DNA of 64,000 nt from Diatrype stigma (lineage: Eukaryota; Ascomycota; Sordariomycetes; Xylariales; Diatrypaceae): positions 150,531 through 214,530 of the forward strand of contig JAKJXP020000086.1 in assembly GCA_022225965.2 (NCBI GenBank), given 5' to 3'. The position numbers were made by a program, and so were the translations under genes. This document shows positions 23,201 to 35,415 of this stretch, one piece after another; position 1 is the first letter of the stretch; each line of letters begins with the position of its first letter. The notes under the pieces were generated by a model that was not told the DNA's origin, did not search any database, and worked only from the letters and a program-made list of their open reading frames with translations.

Positions 23201-26065
23201 TATTTAAAAAAAACATACGCTTAAATTCGATTTTGCTAAAACCGATTAGCAGCTTAAAAATTTTAAGAGTTATAATCGATAACCGCTTAAATTAAAAGGC
23301 ATAACATAAGCAACTTTAAGACCGATTCGAAATATAACAATTATCGATTTAACGTATAATTAAATTTACGTAAAGGCTAAACTTAATTAAATCCAAATTA
23401 ATATATACAACAATTATTCGAATAACGATAAAACATGGTTTTACGATATAATACGATATCGCTTCGTTAAAAAAGCGCCTTAAGAAAAGCATTTATTTAA
23501 TGCTATAAAAAACGCAAAACGCCTGTATCCGGATAATTATAAAAACGTATAAAGCTATAAATACCATCGAATTAAAAACGGAATCGTATTTACCTTTTAT
23601 AAACCTTTAATTATTTTATAAATAAGCGGTTTTTAAAAAAAAAATAAAACGCATAAGAATTACGAAATACCTATAATAACGTATCGATAAAATACGAAAA
23701 TTAATTAAGCAATTTAATAATACCCGCAAAACCAAAAATAAAAAAACGAAAATTCCCTTTAAATATAAACGAAATAACTCGAAAGCCTATATATAAATGC
23801 GGCGTTTATTCGAAAACGGGAAAACGGCATATCGGTTATTACTTGAAACGATAAAAAAAAAACGCAAGCGCCGCAAAATAAAGCTATATCCGGCATTATT
23901 AATTACTTAATAGCTCCGGTAAAAAATTAAAACGAATAATTCGATTCGATATAAAACGAAAATCCGGCGTATATCGGTCCAAACCAGGCCCGACGAAAAC
24001 ATTTTCCGATTATATTAAACACTAACAAAATTCCAAAATTCGATATTAATATAGGCTAAAACCGAAAAAATTAATTTATATAGCTTTTTAACGAAACGAC
24101 GTATTTCCGATATTATTTCGATATGCGCTTATAGGTAATGGAAAAAAACGCTATTGCATTATTTAAATTATTGCCTAAACGTAGTTTATTTTTAACCGGC
24201 ATTACTAGCAAAATTAAAAGATTTCCGATATAACGAGGCATTATCGATTATAAATTTAGCCGGTTACGTAACGAAATGGCTAATACGTTTTGGCCGATTC
24301 GAATAATATAAGCTAATATCGAGGCTATTATTAAAATAAAACGCTAATTTCTTATCGAATAAAGCCTAACGCATACGGATTAACGACGTACCGAATACGA
24401 ATAAATTACCGTAAAAATAATTTCATTTATTATAACCGATTCCGAAAAAAAAATAAAGCGACGTTTTGCCGAGAATAAAGAAATTAATTACGATGCATAA
24501 ACTAAAAGACGAACGGCTTAATGCCGATCCGAAAACGGTACGAAAACCAACCGAAATTACGACGAAATATACGCCGCATTAATACCATAACCTAATCGTT
24601 AACGCAACGAAAAATAACCGGTCCAAAAACCGGCCGAAAACGTACCGAAAACGCATTTATTAAATGCAAAAAAAGCTTTCGTTATTGCCGGAAAAAAAAA
24701 ACGGCAATTGCCGAATAATTACGAACGGAATTAAAGCTAAATAAAAAGGTCGAATTAAAATCGCAGCGATATACCTTAATGGACTTTAATAATTAAAAAA
24801 TACCAATATCCAAAAACTTAAAACGCAAAATCGGTTTTACTTCGCCGCAGACCTAAACGAAAAAAATTAAAATATAAATACGGGCCGAAATACGAATAAA
24901 AATAAACGTAATTATTACGACGTTACCGAAAAAATCGCCTAAAAGCGACGCATAAACGGGCAGTTTTTTAATATATTTACGTACGGCGAATTAAGCCTTA
25001 TATAAAACGTCGTATATACGTTCGACGTTTTAAAACGAAATTAATACGAACCGATTTATAAAAAACCTTAATTTATTTTTTATGCGTTTTCGGTAAAATC
25101 CGCTTAACATTTCGCAACAAACAACCAAAACTTTCGAAATTCGGGCTTAAAATTATCGGCGAATTAAACGAAATTAAAACGACCTCGAAAAAAAAACGAA
25201 AAGCTTATTTCGCAGCAATCGGAGATAATTTTTTTATAATGCTTATACGCAATATATCGACGAAATTTACCAGCTATATCGGTTAAATATCGGAACATAA
25301 CGATACGAAAACGAAACGACTTATAACGGTCGCAATAAAACAAAAAAGGATTTTTCGTTACGCGATACGTATAAAGCACGTATCCTATCTTTTTCGATAA
25401 AAGGTCGAAATAAATCGAAATATCGGGGGCGGGTTTTTTAAAAAGGCCCGATATTATTGCAAAATCGAAACGGCTAAGCCGCAAAAACGATAACAAAACG
25501 ATAAAACGAAAAAAACGAAACGAAATCGATTATAATACGGACGGGTAAATAAAATTAAACGGCTAAATAACATATTATCGAGATTAATAAACGTCGGATT
25601 AACGTCGGAAATAATAAAGAATTATGCAAATTCGGACCGATCCTAAACGCCCGGATTTCCGGATGCCTAAAGGCAATTCGAATTCGCGCATAACATAAAA
25701 AATAAAAAAAATAATTGCAGTAAATTAAAAAATAATAAAAGGTCGGTCCGAATCTTTATTCTTAAAGGTCGAATCGATAGCGAAAAAAAATTACGTATCG
25801 GATTAGTTATTATTATTAAAAAAAAAAAGAAAAAAATTTCCGGACGAAAGAAAGGCAAGGTATTTATATTTTAAAGGCGGTATATAATTTATTCTGCCGG
25901 TTAAGTCGTCGTTGCATCGACGCCGGCCGGAATAGGTGGTTTACTTATACCCGAAGCGATATACCGGACGTACGGGCCATTCCGTATCGCCCTTCCTTTC
26001 CTTATAACTTACTTTCGCTTATTTAATATACCGGCATTACATTTAATAATGCATATACCGTACGT

Positions 26066-26100
26066 TTATGGCGCAAAGCCGAATCGGCTTTGCGCCATAA
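26066..26100. repeat. Perfect 17-bp hairpin followed by a T-run
   Basis: TTATGGCGCAAAGCCGA, one base, then its exact reverse complement. A run of T residues follows from 26,103. It lies in an unusually GC-balanced island (25,900-26,300) at the presumed 3' end of the LINE. It could be a 3' UTR structure or a terminator-like element. Confidence 0.6.
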
Positions 26101-26899
26101 TTTTTTTTTTAATTTAACAAATAGTTTTGGGCCTTTTTATAACAAAAAGCGGATAAAGACCGTTTTGGATATTTTTTATATGTAACCAAAAAAGCGACTT
26201 CGGTACGAATCAATAGGTTTTTCTTTTTGACTTCGGTTTGAAGTTTCTTATTATGCTAGAACTAAACGTATACCGGCATGGCCCTTTGGGCCGTCGACCG
26301 CGTAATATCATATATATATATATATAATGAATAGGTTGTATTATATTAAAAAGAAATATTAATAAATGCTAAAAAACCGAAATAAAATAGGAAATAATTA
26401 ATTAAGTTATTAAGTTAATATTATAAAAGGAAAAAGAATTATTAGAATATATTGCAAATTATTAAAATCCTTTTATGCGCTTTTTTATATTAACGAAGTC
26501 GTTTTTGTTATTTATATTATTTGCTTTAAGAAAAATTTTTATATTATTAAGTTTATTAATTAATTTATATAAATATAAGTAATATATAAATAATAAATTA
26601 AAAGTTTAAATAATTAAGAAAAAACGATGTAATTGTTTTTTCGGCATTATTGCCGTTTATCTTTGCCTATAAAAGCTTTCGTTTGCCTTAATTATTAATG
26701 ATTCGCTAGCCGAAACGACCGCTTTTGTTCTGTTATAAGTTCTTATTTATTTGGACCTTTTTTTCGGGCTTTATTCGAATTTTTCGCAATTAATTTAAAA
26801 GGTTAAACAAAAAGCTTTAGCCGCTTTCGGCTACGTCCTTTTTTTTTGGTATGGTAATAATAAGTAGCGGTTTTCGTATTAATACCGGGGATTTATGGA

Positions 26900-29538
26900 A
26901 TTCTTAATTTATGGATGCGTCGAATTTTGTAATATATTTTATTTTTTTATTATATTTTTGTATTTTTTCCTTAATTATATCGATTAAATTTTACCGTAAG
27001 TACCATTTATTATATGCGGCGTTAAAACTTATTTATCGTATTAAGTATTTAATTCTTTTTCGGATTATTCGTTTGTTTAATAATTTCTTTATTTCGAAAT
27101 GTTTATAGGGTTTCTTAAAGATTTTTTTATTTTCTTTAATTTTCATAATTAATTTTTTACGTAATAATATCGAAATTCGTTAATACGGATTACTTTTCGG
27201 CGTAATTGCCGGTTTTAAATAAGTTATTAATATTATCGAATATATATTTTAGGTCTTATTAAAGTTTAATTCGTAAATTAAATTATTTATTTTACGTATT
27301 ACTTTAAAAGGGCCTATAAATCGAAGGGCCATTTTTTTATTAGGAATATATGGCAATAAGTATTTTTTATATAGGCGCATCTTAATTTATAATCCTTTTT
27401 TAAATATTACTGGTTTATATTTAGCGTTATATTTTTGAATTATAATATAAATTATTAACGATTTCGTAATTTATACCGCTTTTTGGAATATTGCAGTTAT
27501 TAATTAATTAATAAGCCGTTATAATAATAATTTTTCCAAATATATTCGGATATTTATAAGATATTCGTTAAATAAGCATTTAATTTTTATTAGTTTTTTA
27601 TTATTAAGTATTGCCATAAGTTATAATATAACTTTTGCCTATAATCTTTTAGGATATATTTAATTTTAATACCGGAATGCCGTTTTTATCGTTTAATTCT
27701 TACGTTTAAATAAACCATTTGTTTATAAATAATAAGCTATTATATATCGCTGGTATATTTTTATTATTAATTACATTTTATATTATATTTTTTATATAAA
27801 TTTCGTATTTTTATTCGTAATAATTATTTTTAAAATCCTTTAATTGCTTATTAATAATTGCCGATTAATTATAAATTCCTAATTCTTATTAAAATATTAT
27901 AAATGCCTTAAAACGATTAAGGTTATTTTAAATGCTTTATTCGTAACTATTATAAATATATCGAACGAATCGAATTCGGAAATCGACTATTTTATATAGG
28001 CAAATTTTATTAATAACATAGCCGTAACGATATTTAACGTAATCGTATGAAACGGAATTAAAAATGCCTGGATTAATTATAATTTCTTATGCGGCTAATA
28101 ACGCGATATTCGAATATTGTTACATATTAGGCAATATTTTATATATTTTTCCATACTTTTTTACGTTTATAAAATGTAATACGATAATATAAGTTTTTTT
28201 TACGTTACTATAATGCCTTAATAAAAACGTTTATCGTAGCATCTTTTTAATATTTCCTGTTTATATATATGGAATATATATAGGCGCTTATTTAATAGCG
28301 GACTTTTTAAATATAGCAGCCCATTTTCGTTAAAACGAAACGTTACGTTTTTTATCGGCTGGTTATTATTGCGTAGTTTTTTTTAGATTTTTTACGACTT
28401 TATGCCATTATTTTTAACTATCGACTTTATATTTTTCGCGTATTTTTTTAAATCATTAATAAGGCCTATTATATTCGCTTGGCTTTTATTTTTAAAGGCC
28501 TTTTTTGTTTATAAGTTCTTAATTAAAAATATCGTATTTAAAGTATTTTTTAAGGGAGCATTATTATTGCAAACCGATAGTCGTAATAACGCATTTAATA
28601 TTATATTAAAATTTTTAAATATATATATTATCGATAACGGATATTTTCTTAAGAATATTAAGGCCGCTTATAGCCGATAATTAGCTTTCGTAATATTCTG
28701 GATTTTTAAATTTCTTTTTTTAATAATGCTTTTAATAATATTATAATTAATAAGTACTATTATCGAAAGCTTTTTCGTAAACCTAATATATATCCGTAAT
28801 TTTTTAATTACTTATATTAAGCATATTATTTTTAATTTTATAAATTAATATGCTTTCTTTGCTTAATTAATGCATTTACTTAAGTATAATATAAAACGCA
28901 TAACTGTTTTAAATATTTAACTTTTTCCGTTTTAAAAGTATTCCGGAATTATATAAAACAGCATTATTTTAAAGCCATTTTTAAATGCATTTAATTAAAT
29001 AAACGCTTATATAATCGGATCGAAATAAATTAAGGTAATTTTTTTAAATAATACATTTTTAATGCATTAAAAAAATTCTAATTTTTTACTTTTTAATTAA
29101 AAACTAATATTATAAATATAAGTCTTATATTATTGCTTATTAAAAATTTTGCCTTAATTCCGGCCTTATTTTAATAATTAAATCTTAAATTATTTAAAAG
29201 GCTTATTATAATAAGCATAATTTTTTATTAAATGCTTTAATTAATTTATAAATCCAATTTAATATTTTAAATTATTAAAATTCGTAAAGGATTTAATGCG
29301 ACGAATGGCCCTTAGTTTTTCCTTTGCTGTTTATAATTTAAAGCCGTTTATTCGAAAGCCTAGCAGTTATATCGACGGATATTTTATAAAGAATTTCTTA
29401 AGAAAAAATAATAATTTAATATTTTCGAATGTTATAAATATCTGATTTAAATATTCCAAGTATTTTTTTTAATTATTAAAAAATATTATAATATCGTTAA
29501 TATAAATTGCTAAATAATACTTATAAAGCCTTAGGATT
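26900..29538 (-). pseudogene. Ty3 pol remnant (RT 3' part, RNase H, integrase) of the 18-kb element
   Basis: Read leftward on the minus strand, AIYINDIIIF (YVDD box; about 29,490-29,510) is followed by LLGFRING and KLRAIRRIKSF (about 29,280-29,380). These match the connection domain of fungal Ty3/Gypsy polyproteins. The rest is expected to be RNase H and integrase but is too decayed to split. Plus-strand open frames at 26,911 and 28,402 are AT-rich shadows. Confidence 0.65.
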
Positions 29539-29676
29539 TAATACGTAAAAAAGGTAAGAACCAACCAGTTAAGGTTAATCCAGGTTATCTAGCTATATAT
29601 ACCCTGTATGTATATATGTATATAGCGTATACCACTTGGTTGAACCATTGCTAGGCACCCCTAGGCACCCGTATCA
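29539..29676 (-). repeat. TRIM LTR, left copy (138 bp)
   Basis: It shares a GTTATCTAGCTATATATACC / TATGTATATATGTATATAGCG core with the right copy. The two differ by about ten transitions. Confidence 0.88.
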
Positions 29677-29846
29677 AAGTGCCGGGGACGAAAATAACCT
29701 TTATCGACCTCGATAGTCTTATTGCCAGATTGGGCTTAGGGCCGGAGCGCGCATTCCCAAGTGTAGTATGGTAGAATGGGCTTAAACGGGCTTATCGCCA
29801 ATTGGGCTTATCGCTAAACACAACTCGCCTTTCCTAAAATTTTTGG

Positions 29847-29917
29847 TATCTCGTGCGGGAATCGAACCCGCCACTTTGCTGTGGCATCAGCACTTTTTTC
29901 CAATGAGAGAACGAGAT
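29847..29917 (-). tRNA. tRNA-like sequence (Gly-GCC-like, degenerate)
   Basis: On the minus strand the 7-bp acceptor stem ATCTCGT/ACGAGAT and the T arm GCGGG-TTCGATT-CCCGC pair perfectly. The anticodon stem TGCTG/CAGCA also pairs, but its loop has six bases (ATGCCA, possible anticodon GCC). The D arm is A-rich and pairs poorly. No CCA is encoded. It lies inside the TRIM, so it may be a captured tRNA, a Pol III promoter for the element, or a decayed gene. Function as a tRNA is doubtful. Confidence 0.45.
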
Positions 29918-29998
29918 ATATGGATCCTAGTGGCTGGGGCCCTTCCCTTATAATGGCATACTTTAGCGCTGCGTTACTAGACCGGAAATGCTACCATT

Positions 29999-30136
29999 TG
30001 ATACGTGAAAAAGGTGGGGACCAACCAGTTAAGGTTAATCCAGGTTATCTAGCTATATATACCCTGTATGTATATATGTATATAGCGTATACCACTTGGT
30101 TAAACCATTGCTAGGCCCCCTTAGGCATTCGTATTA
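29999..30136 (-). repeat. TRIM LTR, right (5') copy (138 bp)
   Basis: It starts TGATACGTG and ends CGTATTA, followed by the target duplicate GGATT. Confidence 0.88.
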
Positions 30137-30141
30137 GGATT

Positions 30142-33100
30142 CGATTAATTTATCGTTATATAAACGGAAATAAATTTTTAAAGCTTATAAGTAATATATT
30201 TAAGCGTTTTAATTCTTTATAGCTAATAATAATAAAAATGTTTCGGAATTTTTTTATATTAAAAATTAATAAAAGAACTTTTTAGCATTTATTATAATAA
30301 TAAACTTTTTTCCGCATAATTTCGCCGTTATTTCGTATTATTTAAATAATAAATATGCGTTTTTTAGCATTACCTTATTTTATAATCGTAAATTTATAAC
30401 TATTCGTTTTTTATATATACCATTTTTAATAATTTAAATTACGAAATAAGTTATTATAAAAAATATAATTTATAATTAATAATTTATACGGCCCGTATTA
30501 TATAATAATTAAAAGGTTTCGTTAATACTTTTTTACTTAATAACGCTTTATAAATAAGGCTTAATTGCGATTTTATGTTTATATTATTTAAGTATTAATT
30601 TAATAATTATTTAATTCTCTTTTAAAAAATTAATAATACCCTCATTTTTTTATATTTCCGTATGTCGTAATAATAAGTTTTAAGGGCGGATTAAAAATGT
30701 TTTATTTTTAATACAAATATGTATTTTTTTAAACGTTTCCGTTTTTTTTAAGTTATTAAAACGCTTTATTTTAAATTTAAAATTTCGATTTTCGATTAAT
30801 TCATTTAAAAGTTTTTTTTTATTTTTTTAATTATTAAGAATACGATATCCGTATTTATTTTTTTTGCTTTACGTAAAGCTATTCGTTATATTTGCCGGAA
30901 TATTTCTTTTTGGTTTTTTATAATTTTTATATATATTAGGTTATTTTTTCGTATTCGTTATTTCGCTTTTTAGACTTAAGAATTAACTTTTTGTATTATT
31001 TCGTTTTTTTTTTTATTTTTAACATGTTTATGAATATTTTTAAATGGCTTTTCGACGTTTTTAAATGGTTCTTTAATGCTTTCGGATATTTGCTTATTAT
31101 TTTTAAATGGTTTTTTAATGCTTTTAATTATTTGCTTATTATTTTTAAATGGTTTTTTTATATTTTTAATTGGTTTTTTTATGTTTTTAGGTTTTGGTTT
31201 ATAATATTCGGTTATTTATTTAGTTATATTAATTGGCTTTTTTTCCGGTTTTAAAATATGCTTATTAATTTTTGTTATTATTAAATACTTGCTTTATTTT
31301 TTGGCCATAACGGCTAACGTTTTTTTAAAAGATCTAGCATTATTACTTATAAATCTTAAGGATTTAAATTTATTATTCGCTTTAATTTAAAATATCGGAT
31401 TAAATTTAATATGAATTGTTAAATTTATATATATATTAATAATTCGACGGGCCTTTTTACGACTTTTTAATAGCTAGCATATTTCGATCGGTACTTTTGA
31501 ATCAATGTTATTATAATATTAAAAATATTATATTATTTCGGTTAATAACGTATAATAACTTAATTTTTGGCCCTTTAATATGTTTATAAAGCTTTATTTA
31601 ATATTAACGATTTTAATTTGCCGTTTTTTCGTTAATAATATAGGGCATTATTTTTAACGTATCGGAATTAAAATAATAATTAATGCTTTATCGTAATTAA
31701 ACGTTTTTTTTTTCCGATACGAATTGGGCATATAATATTATTCCTTAAACGTAAAGTAAATTATTTTTTAACGTATGCTTTAATTTTTTGCTTATTTGTT
31801 TTTAAATAAAACATAACGTTTATTTTAACGTTATTATATCGATTAATACGCAAATGGCGATTTTGGACGAATATATTAATTCCGTATTAATATAAAAAGT
31901 TATTTCTTAATAATAATTTAATAAAGAGTTTCGGAAATACTTAGGCCTTAAATTATAAATATATCTTTATACGGCGGCTTAAGTATTGTTTTATTATTAT
32001 AAATATATTCGTTACTTTAATTAAATTGCGAATTTTTTATTTTTTTATTCCGATTATTCCTCGTATTTGCGTTTCGTTAATAGTTACGTTTTCGCATTTA
32101 TGTAGGGTATTTTTTTTAATGGACTGGATATTTGCGCCGATATTAATGCAAGCCGTATCGGATAATATTTAACCAATTTTATCGTATAAATGTATCTTTA
32201 TATATAAATAATTCGTAAAGTCCTTTAAGTCGTATCCGGACTTATTGGGTTTTAAAACGAATTCCGGGGGGGCCATTAAAATACGGCGACTTTTTTTAAT
32301 TAGGTTAAAACAATAAAAACGCTTTTCGATAATTTCTTAAAACTGAATATAAATTTTTAAGTTATTATCGGTTATAAACTTAAAATAGCAGTTTTCGTAA
32401 TAAAATAAGTTATCGTTTATTATTTGTTAAACTTTATTATATAATTCTTTTTTAAGCCGTATTTTAATTAAGGGTCGTTATTATTATTATCGTTAATACC
32501 GTTATTAATTTCGGACGTATTTACGACATTAATACGCTTTTGGATTTTATTTATATTTTTACCTTTTATTTTAAGAACCTTATTAATTTGAAATCGGCTA
32601 TTGGTATATAATGCCGATCTGGTTTATTTTTCGGATTTTTCGGTTATTGGGAAATCCGATTATCGTTTTTATCGGCAATAAGTCGGGCATTTGTTAAAAA
32701 AAGACGCAATATTATCGAAACGAATTTTATTAATATTACGTAATGCGGTAATTTTAAAAAAAGATTTACGAAAGGGTTTTATATTAATTTAATTAAATAT
32801 GCGGGCGTTTATGGCTTAAGTAATTCTTTTAATAATGCATTATTTATTAGAATAATTCAATATAAATAGCGTTATATATAATTTTAAAAATAATAAAATA
32901 CGAACTTTATTTTTTAATTCCTAATTAATATAATCCGTTATTTTAATTAACGTTTCGATTTGCGTTATTTAAGCCTTTAATTCGAATTTTTTAATTTAAT
33001 TCCAGCCGTATTTATATATTCGAAACGTCCGGATTATTATTAATTGCCTTATATTAAAACGGGCCTTAAAATAATTCCGTAATATATTCAGTAATTATTT

Positions 33101-35150
33101 ATTACGAATTATTTAGCGCTTTTTATAAATAAATTCGGTTATTTATTAATTCGTAGCTTCGTTTTTAAAAACAAAAGTAAAAGTTAAATAGGATTTTCCT
33201 AATAATTTTGAAACTTTTAAATGCTTAAATTTCGAATTTTTTTAATTATGCAATATAATTAAACCATATTATCGATTCGTTAAAACTAGCAGTCGAAATA
33301 AATTTTAGGCGCTTTCGGTAATTCTGAAAATCGAAAAATCCAAAATTCTTAATGCGGAATTTCCAAATTCCCGTATTGCTATTTATATATTTAGCTAAAG
33401 CCTTTAATAATTAGGTAGTTTATTTAAAACCGTCGGAAATATCCGTATTCGTAAAGCGGCTTCGATATTTTAATCGTTTTGGGATTTAAATAATTTATTT
33501 TAATGCGTTTTATAATTGCTAAAACCGAAAAAACAATTAGTCGTTTTTAACATTTTCCGAACGTAATATAAATTATTAAATATATATCGATAATTAATTA
33601 TTAAAAGGTATTTCGTTTCGTTATAATAAATATTTCCGCAATAACGTTCCGTTTCGTATACGCGTTTAAAGGTTCCGTTTAATATTATTAATAACATAAT
33701 AACTATTAAAGGGTTTCGCTTATACTTAAGTATTAAATAGCTTTCCGTAAGAATATTTCCTATATCGTTATAATGCATTATTCGGCGTATATAATTTAAA
33801 TGGCCCTATATAGGATTATTCCTTTAAGCGACGTAATTTATTGGCGAAATAATCGGTTTTTTTAATAACGAACGGTTATTAATAATATTAAAAATCGGTA
33901 TTCTTTTTGCGGCGACGATTTTTTTCGATAAGAATATCCTTTTTTATGGTTTCCATAAGCGTTTTAAATTATTTAAATTATTTCTTAAAATAATGTTTTA
34001 TTTTAAACTTTTTTTCGTTATTAAAGTAAAATTAATTTATCGGCATAATAAAAACATAATTAAGTTATTTTCGTCCGAATATAACAGAATTAAGCATAAT
34101 TATTAATCCTTTAGAACTTTTCCGTACCGTTTTCGATACCGGTTGTTTTAAATCCTAAACGAACGATATTCGTCGGGGGATTCCGTACCGATTTGTATAC
34201 GCAGAAATCTTTAGCTTCGAATCGTTCGGTTAAAATGGGTTCCTTAGGTTTATTTGGCCTTTTTAAATAGTTAGGTTTTTTATCGAAGGGCCCTTAAATA
34301 TTAGCGAATTATTTTTTTTTCGCAGTAATGGCGGACGTATTGTATAAAAGGGATTTTAAAATGGCTAACGACTTTTAAAGGGTAGCCCTTTTTTTAAAAA
34401 AAGTTAATTTCATTAAAAAAGCCGTTAATTCTTTTGTATTAGCTATACGTTTTAAGAAAGGAAAAAATCCTTTCGAACGTTTAAATTTTTTAATTAGCGA
34501 AAACTTCGCCTTAATAATATTATTCGTTGGAAAATCTGGCAATTCTTTTTGTTAACGTAGCAATACTGGGAAATTTTAAAGCTTTCGGATTTTTTTTTTA
34601 ATATTATTTTACGAGATTATAAGAACCGTCGGTTTCGATATTGGTTATAAAATTATATTTAGCCCTTTATTATATATCGTTTTTATTTATTACATTGTTT
34701 TTTTAATTCGTATTAAAAAAATAAACTAAAATTTCGAAAAGTTTTAGGCGTTCGTTAAGTTTATAATTATAAATTATAAGTTAATAAATTCGAATTTCTA
34801 TATTGCTAATAATTAAAGCCAATTCTCGTATAAGGCAAAAAACGTTTTTATTTATTTATACGGCGTATTATAATAAATTACCGGAAAGGCTTTATAAAAA
34901 GCCGTAAGCAATATTACGTTTTCGTCCGTAAATTCGTTATTTAATTTAAGTAACTTTTTTAAGGTAATTAGGATTTTATTTACTTAAGCCGGTATTTAAT
35001 TAGTTTGTTTCGAAATAATTCGGGCCTTTTAATTTTTTTTGCTTATCATAAGGTTTAAAAAATTTACGTTTTTAGCGGTTATGCGTCGTTTTTAAGATTT
35101 AATAAATTATAAACAATTAATGTTAGATTTTAATTAAAAATGCTATTATA
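30142..35150 (-). pseudogene. Gag-protease-RT 5' remnant of the 18-kb Ty3 element
   Basis: On the minus strand, gag-like sequence (about 33-35 kb) leads to the segment PPEFVLKPNKSGYDLKDF and a protease-like DTACINIGANI (32,120-32,165). A repeat-rich linker (31,020-31,250) and the start of RT follow. The frame is broken throughout. Next to the LTR the minus strand reads ATAATAGCATTT, a RIPped match to the TRIM primer site TGGTAGCATTT. Confidence 0.6.
31020..31250 (-). repeat. Tandem repeats in the polyprotein linker
   Basis: A unit beginning TTTTTAAATGG recurs about every 24-66 bp. On the minus strand it encodes KPFKNNKQI/KPIKN-like repeats, probably a disordered linker between protease and RT. 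Confidence 0.55.
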
Positions 35151-35410
35151 TATTATAAACGTTCCGGACTTTTTATTTCTAATTAAGAATGCCGGCGGCG
35201 TCGATAACGTCGATTATATATAAAGGCATAGCACCGTTATGCAATATTTAATATTACTTATTACCAGTATAGGAATAAAGTTATGAAGTAATAAAAGCAT
35301 GAATTGCTATGGAATATTAGGGATTCTAAGGATTTCTATATAATCCTTAGCAGTATTAGGTAGGGATATGTAATACTGAATAATCCTAGGGACTATTGTA
35401 TTACGTAACA
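35151..35410 (-). repeat. Right (5') LTR of the 18-kb element, 260 bp
   Basis: It starts TATTATAAACG (TG to TA) and ends TTACGTAACA. It is followed by the target duplicate TATAA at 35411-35415. Confidence 0.9.
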
Positions 35411-35415
35411 TATAA

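Larger units (their letters stand above)
19450..26330 (+). mobile_element. LINE (non-LTR) retrotransposon, Tad/I-like, RIP-degraded
   Basis: The plus strand shows a two-ORF LINE layout. ORF1 ends with a zinc knuckle, CFKCHKFGHKAAHY (20,500-20,541; the last Cys is Tyr by TGT to TAT). An endonuclease-like segment follows (AWNIANKP...YDILTISKPPIA, about 20,990-21,090). A LINE reverse transcriptase then contains FSLVLYLLYTSSLYP (about 22,950-22,995) and the catalytic box IYVNN (23,030-23,044, from YVDD). A Cys/His segment (ICAY...KKTLLHYLNYC) lies near 24,120-24,175. No LTRs flank it. The ends are uncertain: the (TA)n tract at 26,308-26,329 may be the 3' tail, and I could not find a target duplication. 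Confidence 0.75.
29539..30136 (-). mobile_element. TRIM: 598-bp miniature LTR element with tRNA-like interior
   Basis: Two 138-bp LTRs (29539-29676, 29999-30136) start TRATACG and end CGTATYA, which are perfect inverted ends. They are flanked by GGATT (29534-29538, 30137-30141). On the minus strand the base after AA next to the right LTR starts TGGTAGCATTTCCGG, a good primer-binding site (TGG, pairing with a tRNA CCA end), so the right LTR is 5'. The 322-bp interior has no coding capacity but carries repeated GGGCTTA motifs and a tRNA-like sequence. It interrupts the RT of the 18-kb Ty3 element and is largely free of RIP, unlike its host. Confidence 0.88.
17356..35410 (-). mobile_element. Ty3-type LTR retrotransposon swollen to 18 kb by nested insertions
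   Basis: LTRs of exactly 260 bp lie at 17356-17615 and 35151-35410, flanked by TATAA at 17351-17355 and 35411-35415. The pol gene is on the minus strand. A protease-like DTACINIGANI lies near 32,120-32,165, just after a segment like PPEFVLKPNKSGYDL (about 32,210-32,290). The RT box YIND is at about 29,490-29,510, and RNase H/integrase sequence should continue leftward to about 27 kb. Gag-like sequence lies at about 33-35 kb. The 5' LTR is therefore the right one. The extra length comes from a LINE (about 19.45-26.3 kb) and a TRIM (29539-30136). Confidence 0.85.

Noticed and set aside
26911..31254. Plus-strand ORFs at 26,911, 28,402 and 30,991
   Set aside because: Phe/Ile/Leu-rich shadows of AT-rich minus-strand retroelement sequence.
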